64,000 bases of DNA from CAXQZU01 sp964228555 (GTDB lineage Bacteria; Planctomycetota; PLA2; JAEUHO01): NCBI GenBank assembly GCA_964228555.1, contig CAXQZU010000022.1, positions 24,074-88,073 on the forward strand, read 5' to 3'. Positions 1-7,518 of the stretch are shown here, one piece after another. Numbering within the stretch: position 1 is the first letter of the stretch; each line of letters opens with the position of its first letter. The notes beneath the pieces are model-generated. The model searched no databases. It was not told the DNA's origin and was given only the letters and a program-made list of their open reading frames with translations. The position numbers were made by a program, and so were the translations under genes.

Positions 1-497
1 GGGATCAGGTAGACGCTGAAGCACTCCGAGGCCCCCTCGCGCCACACCTCGCCCACCGTGAGGCTGACGCCGGCCAGCGTCACCGAGCCCTTGGGCAGCA
101 CGCTGCCCTCGAGGCCCGCCGGCAGCTGCATCACCCAGCGCACCTCGGCCCCGCGCACCTCGACGGCCGCCAGCCGCGCCATGCCGTCCACGTGGCCCTG
201 CACCCAGTGGCCGCCCAGCTCGTCGCCCACGCGCAGCGCCCGCTCGAGGTGCACGCGCGAGCCGCGGGCCAGCGTGCCCAGCGTGGTCTTGCGCAGGGTC
301 TCGGGCACCGCCTCGAAGGCCAGCGACCCGCCCGCAGCGTCCACCACGGTGAGGCAGGCGCCATCCACGGCCACGCTTGCGCCCAGCGCCACCGGCGGCA
401 TGGGCGACTCGGGACGCACCACGAGGCGCAAGGCACCGTCCGCCCGGCGCTCGGCCTGCTCCACGCGCCCGCAGTGCGTGACGATGCCGGTGAACAT
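1..497 (-). CDS. ribE: riboflavin synthase, alpha-chain type (C-terminus beyond window)
   Basis: Riboflavin synthase dismutates two molecules of 6,7-dimethyl-8-ribityllumazine into riboflavin and a pyrimidinedione, the last step of riboflavin synthesis in the cytoplasm. The visible 165 residues begin MFTGIV, the family's typical N-terminus. They show GACLTVV of the first lumazine-binding half, the linker motif GGHWVQGHVDG, and the start of the duplicated second half with LAGVSLTV. The family is usually 200-220 residues, so about 40-50 C-terminal residues lie left of the window. The ATG is 2 bases after the trmD stop on the same strand, so the two genes are probably co-transcribed. Nothing looks broken. 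Confidence 0.95.
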   Translation of the reverse strand, partial: MFTGIVTHCGRVEQAERRADGALRLVVRPESPMPPVALGASVAVDGACLTVVDAAGGSLAFEAVPETLRKTTLGTLARGSRVHLERALRVGDELGGHWVQGHVDGMARLAAVEVRGAEVRWVMQLPAGLEGSVLPKGSVTLAGVSLTVGEVWREGASECFSVYLI

Positions 498-499
498 GC

Positions 500-1204
500 C
501 TAGGCTCCCGCGCCGCGGCCGCCCAGCAGGTCCGGCCGCCGCTGGGCCGTGCGCTCCCGCGCCTGCTGCTCGCGCCACAGCTGGATGGCGGCGTGGTTGC
601 CGCCACGCAGCACCTCGGGCACCGGGCGACCGCGCCACACGGCCGGGCGCGTGTAGTGCGCGTGGTCGAGCCATCCGCGGCCCTCGCCGAAGGAGTCGGC
701 CAGCGGGCTCTGCTCGTCCCCCAGCACGCCCGGCACGAGGCGCCCCACGGCGTCGAGGATGGCCAGCGCCGCGGGCTCGCCGCCGGAGAGCACGAAGTCG
801 CCCAGCGACACCTCCTCGGGCGCGAGGTGCTCCACGGCCCGCTCGTCCACCCCCTCGTAGCGCGCGCACAGCAGCACGAAGCCGGGGGCGTGCGTGGCCA
901 GCTCGCGGGCGAAGGCCTGGTCGAAACGCCTGCCCTGGGGCGTGAGCAGCAAGGTGCGTGCCCCGGGGGGGTGGCCGGCCCGGGCCTTCTCGGCGGCCTG
1001 CACGAAGGGCTCCGCCAGCAGGACCATCCCCGGGCCGCCCCCGAAGGGCCGGTCGTCCACCACCCGGTGGGGCCCCTCGCCCAGCTCGCGCAGGTCCACG
1101 AGGTCCACCCGCAGCAGGCCTCGCTCCACCCCCCGCCCGATGACGCCCGTCTCCAGCAGGGGCCGGAACATCTCGGGCAGCAGGGTGACCACGGTGGCGC
1201 GCAC
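500..1204 (-). CDS. trmD: tRNA (guanine-N1-)-methyltransferase TrmD
   Basis: TrmD methylates N1 of G37 in tRNAs using S-adenosylmethionine, which prevents +1 frameshifting. The 234-residue protein has the family's usual length. It shows the N-terminal VVTLLPEMF strand, DDRPFGGGPGMVL, LLLTPQGRRFDQ, the trefoil-knot SAM-loop motif LCARYEGVDERA, and SLGDFVLSGGEPA. The GTG at 1204 is chosen because the family begins right there and because a -10-like TATCCT lies exactly 6 bases upstream. The gene points away from rplS, with only 109 bases between the two starts. In most bacteria trmD and rplS lie in one rpsP-rimM-trmD-rplS operon. Here ribE follows trmD instead. Confidence 0.96.
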   Translation of the reverse strand: MRATVVTLLPEMFRPLLETGVIGRGVERGLLRVDLVDLRELGEGPHRVVDDRPFGGGPGMVLLAEPFVQAAEKARAGHPPGARTLLLTPQGRRFDQAFARELATHAPGFVLLCARYEGVDERAVEHLAPEEVSLGDFVLSGGEPAALAILDAVGRLVPGVLGDEQSPLADSFGEGRGWLDHAHYTRPAVWRGRPVPEVLRGGNHAAIQLWREQQARERTAQRRPDLLGGRGAGA

Positions 1205-1210
1205 CCCCGG

Positions 1211-1216
1211 AGGATA
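1211..1216 (-). promoter_or_regulatory. -10-like hexamer for trmD, leaderless arrangement
   Basis: TATCCT on the minus strand with exactly 6 bases to the GTG start of trmD. The same geometry recurs at many other genes in the window. No convincing -35 was seen. Confidence 0.5.
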
Positions 1217-1261
1217 CGCCGCCGGCCTCGGTCCTTCGTAGGCAGGTCCGGGGCCCGAGGC

Positions 1262-1267
1262 TACCTT
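1262..1267 (+). promoter_or_regulatory. -10-like hexamer for rplS
   Basis: TACCTT lies 46 bases upstream of the rplS ATG. A GGAG ribosome-binding site lies just before the ATG, so unlike its divergent neighbour trmD this gene probably has a leader. Confidence 0.35.
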
Positions 1268-1313
1268 CCCCGGTTCCCCCGTCGCCGGCTCCCCGGCGGC
1301 CTGGAGCCCTGCG

Positions 1314-1697
1314 ATGGACCGCGTCCGCCTGCTCGAGAAGCCCCTGCTGCGCACCGACATCACCAAGCCCTCGGTGGGCGACACGGTGGCCGTCTCCCTC
1401 AAGATCAAGGAGGGCGACAAGGAGCGCACCCAGGTGTTCTCCGGCGTCGTGATCGGGATCCGTGGCGGCGGGCTGGGCGAGACCTTCACCGTGCGTCGCA
1501 TCGTGGCCGGCGAGGGCGTGGAGCGCATCCTGCCCCTGCACAGCCCCCTGATCGAGAAGATCGAGGTGGTGAGCAGCGGCAAGGTGCGCCGTGCCAAGCT
1601 GCGCTACATGCGCGCCCGCACGGGCAAGGCCACGCGCCTGGAGGCGCTGGTGGGCGAGGACGAGGCCGCCGAGCCGGCCGCTCCCGCCAAGGCCTAG
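1314..1697 (+). CDS. rplS: 50S ribosomal protein L19
   Basis: L19 sits at the 30S-50S interface of the ribosome. The 127-residue product shows the family's conserved PSVGDTVAVSLKIKEGDKER, FSGVVIGIRGGG, the FTVRRI segment and the VERILPLHSPLIEKIEVV core. It then has KVRRAKLRYMRARTGKATRL and a short acidic-alanine tail. The ATG is preceded by GGAG at a suitable distance. It is the first gene of a rightward group with yraN and a PTS EIIA gene, but 175 bases separate it from yraN. It is divergent from trmD rather than downstream of it. Confidence 0.97.
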   Translation: MDRVRLLEKPLLRTDITKPSVGDTVAVSLKIKEGDKERTQVFSGVVIGIRGGGLGETFTVRRIVAGEGVERILPLHSPLIEKIEVVSSGKVRRAKLRYMRARTGKATRLEALVGEDEAAEPAAPAKA

Positions 1698-1872
1698 CGC
1701 GGCGCGCCCGCCCGGGCGCCGCTCGCTGCCTGCCCCGCTGCGCCGCGCGCCCCCCGCGCAACCGCCTGCCCCCGGCACGCGGTGCCCTGGCGTGAGCCGC
1801 TCCCGAGCCCCTGCCGCCCCGCGCGGCCCAGCGCGCCGTGGCCGCGCCTGGCATGGCCGTGCATGGCCCTGC

Positions 1873-2244
1873 GTGGCGCGGGCGGCACGCCATGGCAGGG
1901 AGCGGCTGCTGGGCTGGCGCGGCGAGCGCGCGGCCTGCCGGGTGCTGCGGGCGCGCGGCTACCGCCTGCTGGGGCGCAACGTGCGCACGCCCTGCGGGGA
2001 GGTGGACCTGCTGGCCGAGCACGCGGGCCTGCTGGTGCTGGTCGAGGTGAAGGCCACGGCCCGCGCGGGCGCCGCCCCGCCCCTGCACGCCCTGCGCGAC
2101 CGGCAGCGCCGCCGGCTGGAGGCGGCCGGGCGCTGGCTCTGTGCGCAGCCTGCCCTGCGGCGCCGTGGCTTCCGGCTGGACCTGGTGGCCGTGGCCTTCG
2201 GGAAGGGAGCCCCCGTGGTTAGCATCCGCCCCGACGCGCTCTAG
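1873..2244 (+). CDS. yraN: YraN / UPF0102 family endonuclease-like protein
   Basis: This is a UPF0102 member, a restriction-endonuclease-like fold of poorly defined function often found near rplS and rnhB. The protein shows the family core: GERAACRVLRARGYRLL, then RNVRTPCGEVDLL and LVLVEVKA. The Glu, Asp and ExK residues correspond to the PD-(D/E)xK-type active site. The end FRLDLVAV also matches the family. The start is uncertain. The GTG at 1873 gives a 123-residue protein of normal length, and the frame stays open further upstream through low-complexity GC-rich sequence. It precedes the PTS gene by 37 bases. Confidence 0.85.
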   Translation: MARAARHGRERLLGWRGERAACRVLRARGYRLLGRNVRTPCGEVDLLAEHAGLLVLVEVKATARAGAAPPLHALRDRQRRRLEAAGRWLCAQPALRRRGFRLDLVAVAFGKGAPVVSIRPDAL

Positions 2245-2281
2245 GAGCGGCTGTGGCCGTCATGCGAGCGTGGGAGACGGC

Positions 2282-2743
2282 ATGGACCAGCCCCGCATCG
2301 ACCTGCGCGACCACCTGCACCCCCACTACGTGGTGCAGCTCAAGGGCCGTTCCAAGGACGCCGTGCTCGAGGAGATCGTGCGCGCCGTCGAGGGCTCGCC
2401 CGACGTGCGCGACCTGCCCGGCCTGCTGGCCGCGGTGCGCGAGCGCGAGGCGCTGCTCTCCACGGGGATCGGGCTGGGCATCGCCATCCCCCACGCGCGC
2501 ATCGCCAGCGTCAACCGCTTCGTGGTGGCCGTGGGCCGCTGCGCACACGGCATCGAGTTCGGCAGCATCGACGGGAAGCCGGTCACCATCGTGGTGCTGA
2601 TCGCGGGGCCGCAGGACGCGCAGAAGCCCTACCTCGAGCTGCTAGCCCAGATCAGCCGCCGGCTCAAGCTGGCCGAGGTGCGCGAGCGCATCACCAGCGG
2701 CTGCAGCGCCGACGAGGTCGTGCGCCTGCTCACCGCCCGCTAG
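2282..2743 (+). CDS. ptsN: PTS EIIA (fructose/nitrogen type), PtsN-like
   Basis: A stand-alone EIIA domain of the PTS_EIIA_2 family, which receives phosphate from HPr or NPr on a histidine. Unlinked members such as PtsN are regulatory rather than sugar-transporting. The 153 residues show KDAVLEEIVRAV, EREALLSTGIGLGIAIPHAR with the phospho-acceptor His71, VAVGRC, and VVLIAGPQDAQKPYLELLA, all typical. The ATG at 2282 is preceded by GGGAG. It lies 37 bases downstream of yraN and ends 15 bases before the convergent propeller gene. No other PTS component is in the window, so a regulatory role is more likely, but this is inference. Confidence 0.85.
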   Translation: MDQPRIDLRDHLHPHYVVQLKGRSKDAVLEEIVRAVEGSPDVRDLPGLLAAVREREALLSTGIGLGIAIPHARIASVNRFVVAVGRCAHGIEFGSIDGKPVTIVVLIAGPQDAQKPYLELLAQISRRLKLAEVRERITSGCSADEVVRLLTAR

Positions 2744-2758
2744 GCGGCGCCCCGCCCG

Positions 2759-5700
2759 CTAGGGCCCGGGCGGCCCCACCGGCACCACGCGTGCGCCCTC
2801 GTCGGTGAGCAGCAGCAGCGCACCGGCCAGCCGCGCCGGCGGCGAGCGCCAGGGCACCTGCATGGACACCGGCCAGGGCACGGGCGAGGCCGGCCGCGCC
2901 TCGGAGCCGCCCTCTGCGCTGGGCACCCACAGGTGGCTGCGCAGGTACAGCCCGCTGTCGGCGGGCTGGCGCGTGATCCCGCTGGCCAGCAGCCCGTCGG
3001 GCGTGGCCACGAGGTGCGTCAGCAGCAGCTCGCCCGTGGCGCGCGTCAGCGGCGGCTCGTGGTCGAGCAGCGTGAAGCGCAGGTTGCCGCGCCGGTCGTC
3101 CTCGATGCGCCCGAAGGTCATCACCGTGACACCGCGCTCGGCACTGCCCGGCCAGCGCACGGCGTAGCGCACCACGTGCAGCGTGTCGCCCACCGCCCGC
3201 AGGCGGCTGTTGGCGTCGAGCAACCCGCCATGGTGAGGCTGCTCGGTGAGCAGGCTGCCGGGCGAGAGCCCGCCCCGCCGCACGAAGCCCTCGGAGGCCG
3301 GGTCAGGCGCCAGCAGCCACACGTGCGACGGCCACGCGCCCACGGCGACGTACGCACCGGCAGCAAGGCTGGGCGCGAACCCGGCCGGCTCCGGCAGCGG
3401 CAGGCGGCCCAGCGCCAGCGTGGTGCTGTTCACGGTCCACAGCACGCCCTGCCCGCGCCCGGCCACGAGGTGCATGCGGCCCGCCGTGCTGCCCCACGCG
3501 CGGCGCTCGGCACGCACGGCCGCCTGCGGCTGGAAGGGGTGCGTGGGGTCCTCCTCCAACGGGCTGGCCCAGCGCAGCGAGCCATCGGCCGCGTCCAGCA
3601 GCAGCAGCTGCCCCGGCTCCCCCAGCGACACGGCCAGCGCGCTGCCGCAGGCCTCCAGCGCCGCGATGCGGCCCCGCAGCGACGCGCGCCAGCGCTCGCG
3701 CCCGTCGCGCAGGTCCAGCGCCACCAGCAGGTCATCGTCGCCCTGCCTGCGCACGCAGGCCAGTGCCTGCCCCCCCAGCACCTCCAGGCGCCACACCGTG
3801 CCCGGGCCCTCCAGGCTCCAGGGCGCCTCCACGCTGGGCGGATCGAGGCTCACGCGCACCACCCCGGTGCGCGTGGGCAGCCAGGCCCGGCCCGCCCCGT
3901 CCAGCCAGGCGCTGTCCCGGTCCAGCAGCGTGCGCGCCTCCTCGACGGGGCGCGCCTGCGGCACGAAGCGCAGGTGCTCGGGCTGGCCGGAGCGCAGGCG
4001 CACGACCTCCACTGGCGAGCCCGGCTCGCTGCGTGCGATGCGCCGCATGAGGTCGGCCGTGCTGGCCAGCGGCGCCCCTCCCCAGCTGAGCAGCCAGTCG
4101 CCGGCCAGCAGGCCGGAGAGGTCGGCTGGCTGGCCCGCCGCGGTTCGCAGGAGGCGCACGCCGGGCTCGGGAAGCCACGCAGCACTGTCCTGCAGCGAGC
4201 CGCCCAGCCAGCCCCGGTCGCCGGTGGGCAGCGCGGCCACGCGCGCACCCGAGGCCAGCGACCACACTTCCAGCTCCAGCCCGCGCAGCACGAGGAATCG
4301 GTCCGCCGCCCGCGCCACGCCCGGCCCCCGCAGGCTGGGCACGCTCACGGCCCCGAGGCGGTCCTGGATGCGCGGGCCGTCCGCCGCGGGCCAGAACGCG
4401 AGTGGCTCGCGCAGGTCGCCGCCGCGCGTGGGTGCCCAGCCGTGCTGCGCACGCCACGCCGTGATGCGCTGCGCCGGCGTGCGTCCCTGCTCGTCCACCA
4501 GCGCGGCGGCGTGGCGCCGCAGGTCCTCCAGCAGCGCACGACCCGTCTCCAGGTCACCGGCCTCGAGGCAGGCGTCGGCCTCCAGCGACTGCCAGCGGGC
4601 GAGCGCCTCGGGCGGGGCCGCGTCGTGGTCCAGCCGCAGGTCGGCGGCCTGCCATGCCGCCGTGCATGCATCGCCCTGCGCGCGCGCCTGCGCGAGCAGG
4701 CGGGAGCGTGCCGCGGCCAGTGCCCGCGTGCCCGCCGCGCGCCGCAGCGCCTCGCGCTGGGCCTGCGGTGAGGCTGCCTCCACTGCCTGCAACGCCTCGG
4801 ACACGACCTGCTCGTGGGACGCCAGCGCTGCCGCGGCACCCGGCTCGCGCCGTAGCGCGCGCAGCAGGGCAGCCGCCAGCAGGTCCCCGCGCAGCCGACC
4901 GCCCACGGGCAGCACGAAGCCTGCCTCGAGGTCCCCATCCTGCACCTCGTAGCCCTCGAGCACGGCGGGTGGCGCCTCGATCCAGGCCACCAGCAACGCG
5001 ACCAGCGCGGGCCAGCGCGCCGCGCCGCGCAGCACGCGCGCCCCGTCCAGCAGGATGCGCTCGCGCCACGGCGCGGGCAGCCGGGCCAGCGCGTGCAGGC
5101 GTGCCGGCAGGGCTGCGTCCGCCCACGGCTCCACGCCCACCCACTCCTCGCCCAGCATGCGCTCCACGTCGCGCGCGAGCGCGGCCGCCACGGCCCCATC
5201 CTCGTCGGGCAGGCCGTCGAGCGCCTGCAGGAGGCCCGGCAGGTCCCGCCGCAAGCAGGCACCCACGGACCGTCGGGCAGGCTCGCCGGCCGCGGGGTAG
5301 GCCGCCTCGAGGTCCTCCTCCGCCACGCAGGCTCGCAGGCCTGCGTTCTCGGCCAGGATCCAGGTGCCGGCGATGCGCACGAGGTCGCAGGGCGCCACGG
5401 CCCCGGCCTCGCCGGCGCGCGCATCCGGCAGGTCCACGCGCACGGGCGGGCCGTCCTGCCTGCCGGTGCCGGGCCACGCTTGCACCCGCAGCATGCCGCG
5501 CGTGCCGAGGTCCACACCGACGTGCCAGTCCCCGACCACCACGCCGCGCCCCGTGGCGGGCAGGTCGGGCGCGTCGGGTGCCGGCGCGGCCATGCCCGAC
5601 GCACCCCAGGAACGCAGGGCGCCGCCCACTGCGTCGAAGGTGGCGGGCTGGGCACCCAGCACGCGCACCAGCGGCTGCAGGCTGGGGTCATCCTGCAGCC

Positions 5701-7489
5701 CGCACAGGTCGTTGATCGGCAAGCGCGCCGCCTGCCAGCGCAGGCGGCCCGTGCCCTGCTCCAGCGCCAGCAGCGCGGGAGCATCCATCGGCATCAGGAT
5801 CCACTGCCCACCCCAAGGCAGCGGCTGGTTGCGGGCGCTGCCGCCCCACAGGCGCTCCTGCGCGAGGTCCGCCTGCCCGGGGACGAAGCGCGGCAGGGCG
5901 CGCAACCAGCGCACGCGGCCCGTGCGCGCATCGAGACCGGCCGCCAGGCCCGCGTGCGGCACCACGCACAGCTCGTCACCGGCCAGCACGGGCCGCTGGC
6001 CCCACGGCAACGACTGCACGACCGGCGCACCGCGCTGCTCCTCGTCCTTGGGCTCCACCCGTCGACCGCTCTCGCCGTGCGCCAGCTCCTGCACCCAGCG
6101 CGGCCTGCCCGTGTGCCGGTCCAGGCAGGCTGCGTAGGTGGTGAGGGTGCCGCGCCGTCGCGCGAAGAGCACGTAGAGCCCGTCCTCGTGCACGAGGGCC
6201 GGGCTGGTGCACGACACGGCGCGGTCGCCCAGCACGGGATGCGACTCGCGCAGGGCCCCGGTGTGCCAGCGCAAGCCTCCATCGGCCGCCTGCAGCACCA
6301 CGAGCCGCGCACGCACCTCGGCCGGGCCCGCGTCGATGTCCAGCTCGCGGTCGCCGGAGGCGAGGAAGGAGCCCGTGCCGCCCGGGTCGCCCACGACCGC
6401 CAGCACGTCGTCACCCGAACGCTCCACCCAGCGCAAGGGCTCGTCCCACGGCTGGTACGCCGGGCGCGGCAGGCCCGCGCCCGCCGCGGCCGGGAAGGAC
6501 CAGCGCTCCACGCCCGTGGCCAGGTCGAGCGCACGCACCCGCCGGCCGTCGTGCACGAACAGCCCGCGCGCATCGCCGGCCACGGCCACGGCCGGCAGGG
6601 CAGGACCCGCCGGCGCAGCGGCCGGGTCGCGCAGGTCCAGGCGCCAGGCCAGGCGCAACGCGCGCGGCAGGGTCGCCGGAGGGCCCGCGGCCGGGCGGTT
6701 CCCGTCCGCGCGGCGGGGCTCGAGCCGCTGTCGAGCCGCCTCGCCCACCGCATCGGTGCGCGTCGCCAGCGCCTGCAGGGCGTGCAGGTCGCCGCAGGCT
6801 GCGGCCAGCCGTACCTCCGCGCGCTCGGCCGCGTCCCGGGCCCGCGCATCCGTCGCTGCGGTGGCAAGGGCCCGCCAGCGTGCCAGCAGCAGGCGCGCGC
6901 GCGCAGGCTCGCCGCATTCCTCGGCCAGCGCTGCCGCTGCCAGCAGGGCCTGGACGCCCACCTCGTCGAGCACGGGCGCCTCGCACAGCCGCTCCAGCGC
7001 TGCGCGGTCGCCCCCGCGCGCCTGGCCCAGCAGGCGCGCTGTCTCGCCCTGCAGGCGTGCCGCCAGCGCAGCGCGCTGCACGCTGGGCCAGCCGGCTGCC
7101 AAGCGCTCCAGCGCCTGCGCCCACGGCACGAACAGGCCGCGCGAGGCAGCCTCGGGCTGCGCATCGGTGTCCAGCACAGGCACGAGCCGAGCCCCCTGCG
7201 CCGCGCCCGCCGAGAGCAGCTCCAGGGCGCCAGCCAGGTCGCCCGAGCGCCGCATCCGCTCCGCCGCCTGCAGGCAGGCCAGCGCCGTGCCCTCCGGATC
7301 TACCTCCACGCTCGCCAGCGGCGGTGCGGGCGGCGCTGCCGCGGGCGCGGGCGCCACGGCGTCCTCGGCGCTCGCCGCCACGACCCACGCACCACCGAGC
7401 AGCACGCACGGCAGGACGCAGCCCAGCAGGGTGCGCAGCGCAGGGCGGCGCAGGCCACGAGCGACAGGAGCGGGCCGCAGGCGCGTCAC
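2759..7489 (-). CDS. giant exported PQQ-type beta-propeller protein with internal PDZ domain
   Basis: A 1576-residue protein of unknown function. The N-terminus carries a hydrophobic segment (about residues 17-37, LLGCVLPCVLLGG) ending in an AEDA-like cleavage region. A helical repeat region follows (about 50-240). A first set of PQQ/WD-like propeller blades lies at about 290-600, with repeated phrases such as ALDLATGVERW, LQAADGGLRWH, LDARTGRVRW and LALEQGTGRLRW. A PDZ-like domain follows at about 1105-1180 (GLLAGDWLLSWGGAPL). A second blade set lies at about 1240-1570 (VALDLRDGRERW, LLDAADGSLRW). The GTG at 7489 is chosen because a TACCCT hexamer lies 6 bases upstream and the signal-like segment follows; the frame stays open upstream inside the next gene. 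It lies 29 bases after the HExxH TPR gene, with which it may be co-expressed. Propeller and PDZ suggest a periplasmic scaffold. Confidence 0.8.
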   Translation of the reverse strand: MTRLRPAPVARGLRRPALRTLLGCVLPCVLLGGAWVVAASAEDAVAPAPAAAPPAPPLASVEVDPEGTALACLQAAERMRRSGDLAGALELLSAGAAQGARLVPVLDTDAQPEAASRGLFVPWAQALERLAAGWPSVQRAALAARLQGETARLLGQARGGDRAALERLCEAPVLDEVGVQALLAAAALAEECGEPARARLLLARWRALATAATDARARDAAERAEVRLAAACGDLHALQALATRTDAVGEAARQRLEPRRADGNRPAAGPPATLPRALRLAWRLDLRDPAAAPAGPALPAVAVAGDARGLFVHDGRRVRALDLATGVERWSFPAAAGAGLPRPAYQPWDEPLRWVERSGDDVLAVVGDPGGTGSFLASGDRELDIDAGPAEVRARLVVLQAADGGLRWHTGALRESHPVLGDRAVSCTSPALVHEDGLYVLFARRRGTLTTYAACLDRHTGRPRWVQELAHGESGRRVEPKDEEQRGAPVVQSLPWGQRPVLAGDELCVVPHAGLAAGLDARTGRVRWLRALPRFVPGQADLAQERLWGGSARNQPLPWGGQWILMPMDAPALLALEQGTGRLRWQAARLPINDLCGLQDDPSLQPLVRVLGAQPATFDAVGGALRSWGASGMAAPAPDAPDLPATGRGVVVGDWHVGVDLGTRGMLRVQAWPGTGRQDGPPVRVDLPDARAGEAGAVAPCDLVRIAGTWILAENAGLRACVAEEDLEAAYPAAGEPARRSVGACLRRDLPGLLQALDGLPDEDGAVAAALARDVERMLGEEWVGVEPWADAALPARLHALARLPAPWRERILLDGARVLRGAARWPALVALLVAWIEAPPAVLEGYEVQDGDLEAGFVLPVGGRLRGDLLAAALLRALRREPGAAAALASHEQVVSEALQAVEAASPQAQREALRRAAGTRALAAARSRLLAQARAQGDACTAAWQAADLRLDHDAAPPEALARWQSLEADACLEAGDLETGRALLEDLRRHAAALVDEQGRTPAQRITAWRAQHGWAPTRGGDLREPLAFWPAADGPRIQDRLGAVSVPSLRGPGVARAADRFLVLRGLELEVWSLASGARVAALPTGDRGWLGGSLQDSAAWLPEPGVRLLRTAAGQPADLSGLLAGDWLLSWGGAPLASTADLMRRIARSEPGSPVEVVRLRSGQPEHLRFVPQARPVEEARTLLDRDSAWLDGAGRAWLPTRTGVVRVSLDPPSVEAPWSLEGPGTVWRLEVLGGQALACVRRQGDDDLLVALDLRDGRERWRASLRGRIAALEACGSALAVSLGEPGQLLLLDAADGSLRWASPLEEDPTHPFQPQAAVRAERRAWGSTAGRMHLVAGRGQGVLWTVNSTTLALGRLPLPEPAGFAPSLAAGAYVAVGAWPSHVWLLAPDPASEGFVRRGGLSPGSLLTEQPHHGGLLDANSRLRAVGDTLHVVRYAVRWPGSAERGVTVMTFGRIEDDRRGNLRFTLLDHEPPLTRATGELLLTHLVATPDGLLASGITRQPADSGLYLRSHLWVPSAEGGSEARPASPVPWPVSMQVPWRSPPARLAGALLLLTDEGARVVPVGPPGP

Positions 7490-7495
7490 GACCCG

Positions 7496-7501
7496 AGGGT
7501 A
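7496..7501 (-). promoter_or_regulatory. -10-like hexamer for the propeller-PDZ gene
   Basis: TACCCT on the minus strand, 6 bases before the GTG at 7489. It lies between two co-directional genes, so this gene may have its own leaderless transcript. Confidence 0.45.
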
Positions 7502-7518
7502 GCAGCCCCAGCCAGCGG

